The notes under the pieces were generated by a model. It searched no databases. It saw nothing but the letters and a program-made list of their open reading frames with translations, and was not told the origin of the DNA. A stretch of DNA of 8,629 bases from Alphaproteobacteria bacterium. Its GTDB lineage: Bacteria > Pseudomonadota > Alphaproteobacteria > RF32 > CAG-239. Positions within the stretch are counted from its first letter, which is position 1; every line of letters starts with the position of its first letter. Below are positions 5,761 to 8,629 of this stretch, one piece after another. Location: contig JAGCFG010000031.1 of assembly GCA_017650255.1 (NCBI GenBank), positions 1-8,629 on the forward strand. Reading direction: 5' to 3'. Position numbers and translations under genes: made by a program.

Positions 5761-6324
5761 TTAGAAAGTATATCTCAAGCCTGCAGTCATCTCCCACAAA
5801 TTGTCAAGATATCTTGTACCAACATAGCTATAACGTCCCATCAGACGCAAAGACATATTATCCGTAAAGTTGTACATAGCACCAAGTCCGAAACGATATC
5901 CAACTTTATTGGTATCATTACTCTCGCCAAATTGGCTTGTCTTAACATTATAACCGCCCAAACCGACAGATCCGAGCAAATTATATATTCCTTCACATCC
6001 CAAAGGTAAATAACCCATCATATCCATACCATAGCTGAAGAAACGATTTTTCAATCTTTCATCGCCCGTAAAAGATGTGCGCTTAAAAGCATATTGATAA
6101 TAAAATTCCGGACCGAAATACTTCCACATTTGCATACCGAAATTGCCCTCAATAGAGTTGTAGTTGCGCTTGGGCTTGCGAACAACATCTTTATAGTCGG
6201 CATAAGAATAAATATAGTCCATGCCGACATAAGGCTTGATATCATGTATATTCATCATATCAAAAGCCTTGGCATTCATAGTAACCATTGTAGCAACACC
6301 TGCTAAAAGTAATATTTTTTTCAT
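5761..6324 (-). CDS. Outer-membrane beta-barrel protein (OmpA/opacity-like small porin fold)
   Basis: The 187-residue precursor begins with a Sec signal MKKILLLAGVATMVTMNAKA, likely cleaved after residue 20. The mature part of about 167 residues alternates short hydrophobic-aromatic strands with polar turns: PYVGMDYIYSYADY, GNFGMQMWKYFGPEFYYQYAF, FFSYGMDMMGYLPL, YNLLGSVGLGGYNV, VGYRFGLGAMYNF and SLRLMGRYSYVG. It ends in MTAGLRYTF, where the terminal Phe is the usual signal for BamA-dependent outer-membrane insertion. This matches an eight-stranded barrel of the OmpA/Opa/Ail size class, but I cannot assign a specific family. Such proteins act in adhesion or envelope stability, or simply as structural barrels. 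GGAG lies 8 bases before the ATG. It is a single gene sharing its terminator with mlaC. Confidence 0.8.
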   Translation of the reverse strand: MKKILLLAGVATMVTMNAKAFDMMNIHDIKPYVGMDYIYSYADYKDVVRKPKRNYNSIEGNFGMQMWKYFGPEFYYQYAFKRTSFTGDERLKNRFFSYGMDMMGYLPLGCEGIYNLLGSVGLGGYNVKTSQFGESNDTNKVGYRFGLGAMYNFTDNMSLRLMGRYSYVGTRYLDNLWEMTAGLRYTF

Positions 6325-6452
6325 AATTCATACTCCATTTAATTAAACAGATATTCATAAAATAGTCTTATTTAATGTATTAACTCACATCACAAATTAA
6401 AGGGTGCAAATAAAAAAAAATGTGCTAAATTATATAAAAATGGAGAAAAATA
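6325..6452. promoter_or_regulatory. Divergent intergenic region between the barrel gene and the glycosylase gene
   Basis: This 128-base A/T-rich stretch must drive both divergent genes. It contains a 9-base A run (6412-6420) and A/T motifs such as TAAATT (6426-6431) and TATAAA (6433-6438) on the plus strand. I found no pair of -35 and -10 hexamers with good spacing on either strand, so the promoters are unplaced. Ribosome-binding sites are clear at both ends. Confidence 0.45.
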
Positions 6453-7091
6453 ATGCTTTGCCCTCAAAAAAATTGTTCTTTATGCCCGCGTTTGGCTGAA
6501 TTTCGCACACAAAACAGAATAAAATTTCCTGGTTATCACAACGCACCGGTACCTTCTTTTGGTGACATCAACGCAAAATTTTTAGTTATCGGTATGGCCC
6601 CGGGGTTGAACGGCGCCAACCAAACCGGCCGACCATTCACCAACGACTATGCCGGAGATATTTTATATCCGTCCCTAAAAAAATTCGGCCTTGCCAAAGG
6701 AGAATATCAAAAAAGAGCCGATGACGGTTTTGAGCTTATCAACACCAGAGTTACCAATGCCGTCCGCTGTGTTCCTCCGCAAAACAAAGTTATCGCCGTC
6801 GAGACAAACAATTGCCGACAGTTTTTAATATCAGAAATAAACTCAATGCCAAACTTAAAAATTATCTTAACTCTTGGCACTGTTGCACACAACACTCTGC
6901 TTTCTGCTCTTGGATATAAAAAATCTCAATTTGTCTTTTCACACGGCAAAAAACATTCTTTAGACAAGCACGGTTACATTTTGTTCAACTCCTATCACAC
7001 TTCGCGTTATAACATCAATACCGGAGTTTTAACCGACGATATGTTCAAAAAAGTTATTGCTGAGGTAAAGGAAAATTTGGATGTCTTATGA
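6453..7091 (+). CDS. Uracil-DNA glycosylase, family 5 (UdgB-type, iron-sulfur)
   Basis: This DNA-repair enzyme excises uracil, and in this family other deaminated bases, from DNA. The 212-residue protein has four cysteines suited to a 4Fe-4S cluster: Cys8 and Cys11 (in NCSLCPRL), Cys106 (AVRCVPPQNK) and Cys121 (NNCRQFL). The active-site block GMAPGLNGANQTGRPFTNDYAG spans 47-68. Asp65 corresponds to the catalytic Asp of family 5, and the N-T-G-R-x-F-T pattern separates it from family 4. The late block SYHTSRYNINTGVLT at 180-194 matches the family-5 SYHxSRxNxxTGxLT motif. From memory most relatives have HG where this has NG at 53-54, and RTG where this has QTG at 57-59. GGAG lies 7 bases before the ATG. 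The stop overlaps the next gene by 11 bases, so the two are translationally coupled. Confidence 0.9.
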   Translation: MLCPQKNCSLCPRLAEFRTQNRIKFPGYHNAPVPSFGDINAKFLVIGMAPGLNGANQTGRPFTNDYAGDILYPSLKKFGLAKGEYQKRADDGFELINTRVTNAVRCVPPQNKVIAVETNNCRQFLISEINSMPNLKIILTLGTVAHNTLLSALGYKKSQFVFSHGKKHSLDKHGYILFNSYHTSRYNINTGVLTDDMFKKVIAEVKENLDVL

Positions 7092-8629
7092 TACGCTTTT
7101 CCAACAAGCTCTTACACTGCAACAAAACGGACAACTCGACGAGGCCGAACAAATTTATCGCCAAATTTTACAGGCCGTTCCCAACCATCCGCAAATTTTA
7201 AACCTGCTCGGCATTATCGCACAAACCAAAGATCTGCATGAACAAGCTGTCAGCTTTTTTGAACAATCTCTGCTCTCTGATAACAACAATTTTGAGACAT
7301 ATTTCAATCTCGGCTGGTCACTTTTTGCTCTGAAAAAATATGCCGAAGCCTCAGCCGCCTTTCAACGGGTAATAAAACTCAATCCCCAAGTCTTTCAGGC
7401 TTATAATTCTTTGGGCAAAATTTATGCCATAGAAAACAAAAAAGAAGAAGCAAAATCCGCTTTTGAACACGCGCTTGCACTCAACCAGAAATATCTTGAT
7501 GCACAAATAAACCTCGCTTGTCTTGAACAGAATTTACCTCAGCTGCAAAATTTGTTGCAACAAAACCAAACTCGCGGCGACATTGCCTATAACATTGCAA
7601 AAATTTACCAAACACAAAATCTTTTTGACCAAACTCTTGCCTATGCCCTAAAAGCCGCCGAACTTCTGCCTTGTGAAGAATATTGCCTTTTTTGTGCCGA
7701 CCTGTTATCGCAATCACAACAACCAGCAGAAGCTCTAAAATATTATCGACAGGCACTTGAACACAATCCAAACTCCGTTTCTGCCTTAATCAATATTGCC
7801 AACTCCGAACAAAATGCAAAACAAGCAGAGCAAATGTACAAAAAGGCACTCTCTCTTGCCTCAAAAAATTTTGATGCACACTTAAATTATGCGGTATTCC
7901 TGCACAAACAAAATCGCCTAAATGAAGCATTGGAAGAATATCGCCAAGCCGCAATCATAAACCCCGACAGTGCAGAAGTAAGTAACAATTTGGGACTGTT
8001 ACAGCGCTCACTTAACAATCTGCCGCAAGCCATAGACTTGCTTCTCAACGCTTTTTGCCTTTCTCCCAAAAAACAAGAATATGCCGCCAATCTTGCTGAA
8101 ACCCTAACCCTCTATTCTCGTTCAAACTTGCCAGAAGCATCTAAAATTGCTGCCGCATGGCTCCAAAAAGCTCCCAATAATCCTTTTGCCATACAAATTG
8201 ATGCCGCTCTCAACAACAAAAATATCGCTCAAAATCCGACATATTCTCAGCAGCTTTTTGATATTTTCGCCGACACCTACGAAAACACCATGCAAAATAT
8301 TAATTATAATATTCCGCAAAAAATCACCTCTCTCATCACAAATAAAATTGATACCATAGTCGATTTGGGCTGCGGCACCGGTCTTTTGGGCGAAAAACTC
8401 AAAGAAAAATGCTCACATCTTATTGGCATTGACATATCTGAAAAAATGCTCCAAATCGCCGAACAGAAAAATATTTATGACAAACTTATCCAATCCGACA
8501 TAATGCAATATTCTCAAAATCTGCCGAACAATTCGCTAGTTATCGCCGCAGATGTAATCGGCTATATTGGCGATATAAAACCGCTTGTTGAACAAATTTT
8601 TCCGCACGAATTTGTTTTTTCCGCCGCGA
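7081..8629 (+). CDS. TPR-repeat protein with C-terminal SAM-dependent methyltransferase domain (COG4976-like), 3' end outside window
   Basis: The ATG at 7081 lies inside the end of the glycosylase gene; the frame stays open for 516 codons to the window edge. Residues 4-333 hold a series of tetratricopeptide repeats, clearest at 4-37 (QNGQLDEAEQIYRQIL), 72-105 (YFNLGWSLFALKKYAEAS), 106-139 and 264-297 (HLNYAVFLHKQNRLNEAL). These form a protein-binding solenoid. After a linker, YSQQLFDIFADTYE at 388-401 is the typical lead-in of TPR-methyltransferases. It is followed by motif I VDLGCGTGLLG at 427-437 (SAM binding), an acidic residue after strand 2, Asp451 in GIDIS, and ADVIGYIGD at 490-498. The target of methylation is unknown. 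The repeats are rich in Gln and Asn. No upstream ribosome-binding site is obvious, so expression probably relies on coupling to the glycosylase. Confidence 0.88.
   Translation, partial: MSYDTLFQQALTLQQNGQLDEAEQIYRQILQAVPNHPQILNLLGIIAQTKDLHEQAVSFFEQSLLSDNNNFETYFNLGWSLFALKKYAEASAAFQRVIKLNPQVFQAYNSLGKIYAIENKKEEAKSAFEHALALNQKYLDAQINLACLEQNLPQLQNLLQQNQTRGDIAYNIAKIYQTQNLFDQTLAYALKAAELLPCEEYCLFCADLLSQSQQPAEALKYYRQALEHNPNSVSALINIANSEQNAKQAEQMYKKALSLASKNFDAHLNYAVFLHKQNRLNEALEEYRQAAIINPDSAEVSNNLGLLQRSLNNLPQAIDLLLNAFCLSPKKQEYAANLAETLTLYSRSNLPEASKIAAAWLQKAPNNPFAIQIDAALNNKNIAQNPTYSQQLFDIFADTYENTMQNINYNIPQKITSLITNKIDTIVDLGCGTGLLGEKLKEKCSHLIGIDISEKMLQIAEQKNIYDKLIQSDIMQYSQNLPNNSLVIAADVIGYIGDIKPLVEQIFPHEFVFSAA

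Noticed and set aside
6412..6420. Run of nine A residues as a possible phase-variation tract
   Set aside because: The tract is short, imperfectly placed relative to any clear -35/-10 pair, and ordinary for such A/T-rich DNA, so I do not claim it as a switch.
1..8629. CRISPR array, insertion sequence or other long repeat
   Set aside because: I saw no regularly spaced direct repeats, terminal inverted repeats or transposase-like frames on either strand.

Overview
The window looks like a piece of chromosome from an AT-rich Gram-negative bacterium. The outer-membrane lipid-transport proteins MlaA and MlaC, an outer-membrane beta-barrel and Sec signal peptides establish the Gram-negative envelope. 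The gene families together (family-5-type uracil-DNA glycosylase, COG4976-type TPR-methyltransferase, MlaA next to MlaC, low G+C) suggest an AT-rich alphaproteobacterium, perhaps host-associated. That lineage call is an inference from memory of families, not a result of a search. No insertion sequence, prophage gene, CRISPR array or integrase is visible.

Layout. 1-567 (+): the C-terminal part of a protein with an HEATH zinc-metallopeptidase motif, its start outside the window. 603-1811 (-): a two-gene purine-salvage operon, apt then mtnN. MtnN releases adenine from methylthioadenosine and S-adenosylhomocysteine, and Apt turns adenine into AMP. 1899-2056 (-): a self-contained tRNA-Val(UAC) unit with its own promoter and terminator. 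2090-2838 (-): an HU histone-like gene with promoter and terminator, followed just past the terminator by a small TTG-initiated membrane protein. 2945-4233 (-): a single-gene unit for a DegT-family sugar aminotransferase with its own terminator. 4272-5751 (+): the mlaA-mlaC operon, with a near-consensus promoter and a bidirectional terminator shared with the convergent outer-membrane barrel gene at 5761-6324 (-). 6453-8629 (+): a uracil-DNA glycosylase gene overlapping by 11 bases a long TPR-repeat/methyltransferase gene that runs off the window.

The right-hand TPR-methyltransferase frame (7081-8629) has no stop inside the window, so it is easily missed by a simple ORF search; the reading here is from direct translation. 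Several starts were moved from the longest possible frame because of promoter and ribosome-binding-site positions: apt to ATG at 1811, HU to ATG at 2743, the membrane protein to TTG at 2401, the aminotransferase to ATG at 4168, mlaA to TTG at 4338 and mlaC to ATG at 5103.

Most of the window is ordinary housekeeping DNA. The points that merit a second look are the truncated metallopeptidase, an MlaA that appears to lack a lipoprotein signal, the glycosylase/TPR-methyltransferase coupling, and the isolated sugar aminotransferase. I do not see convincing evidence for a wholly new system here.
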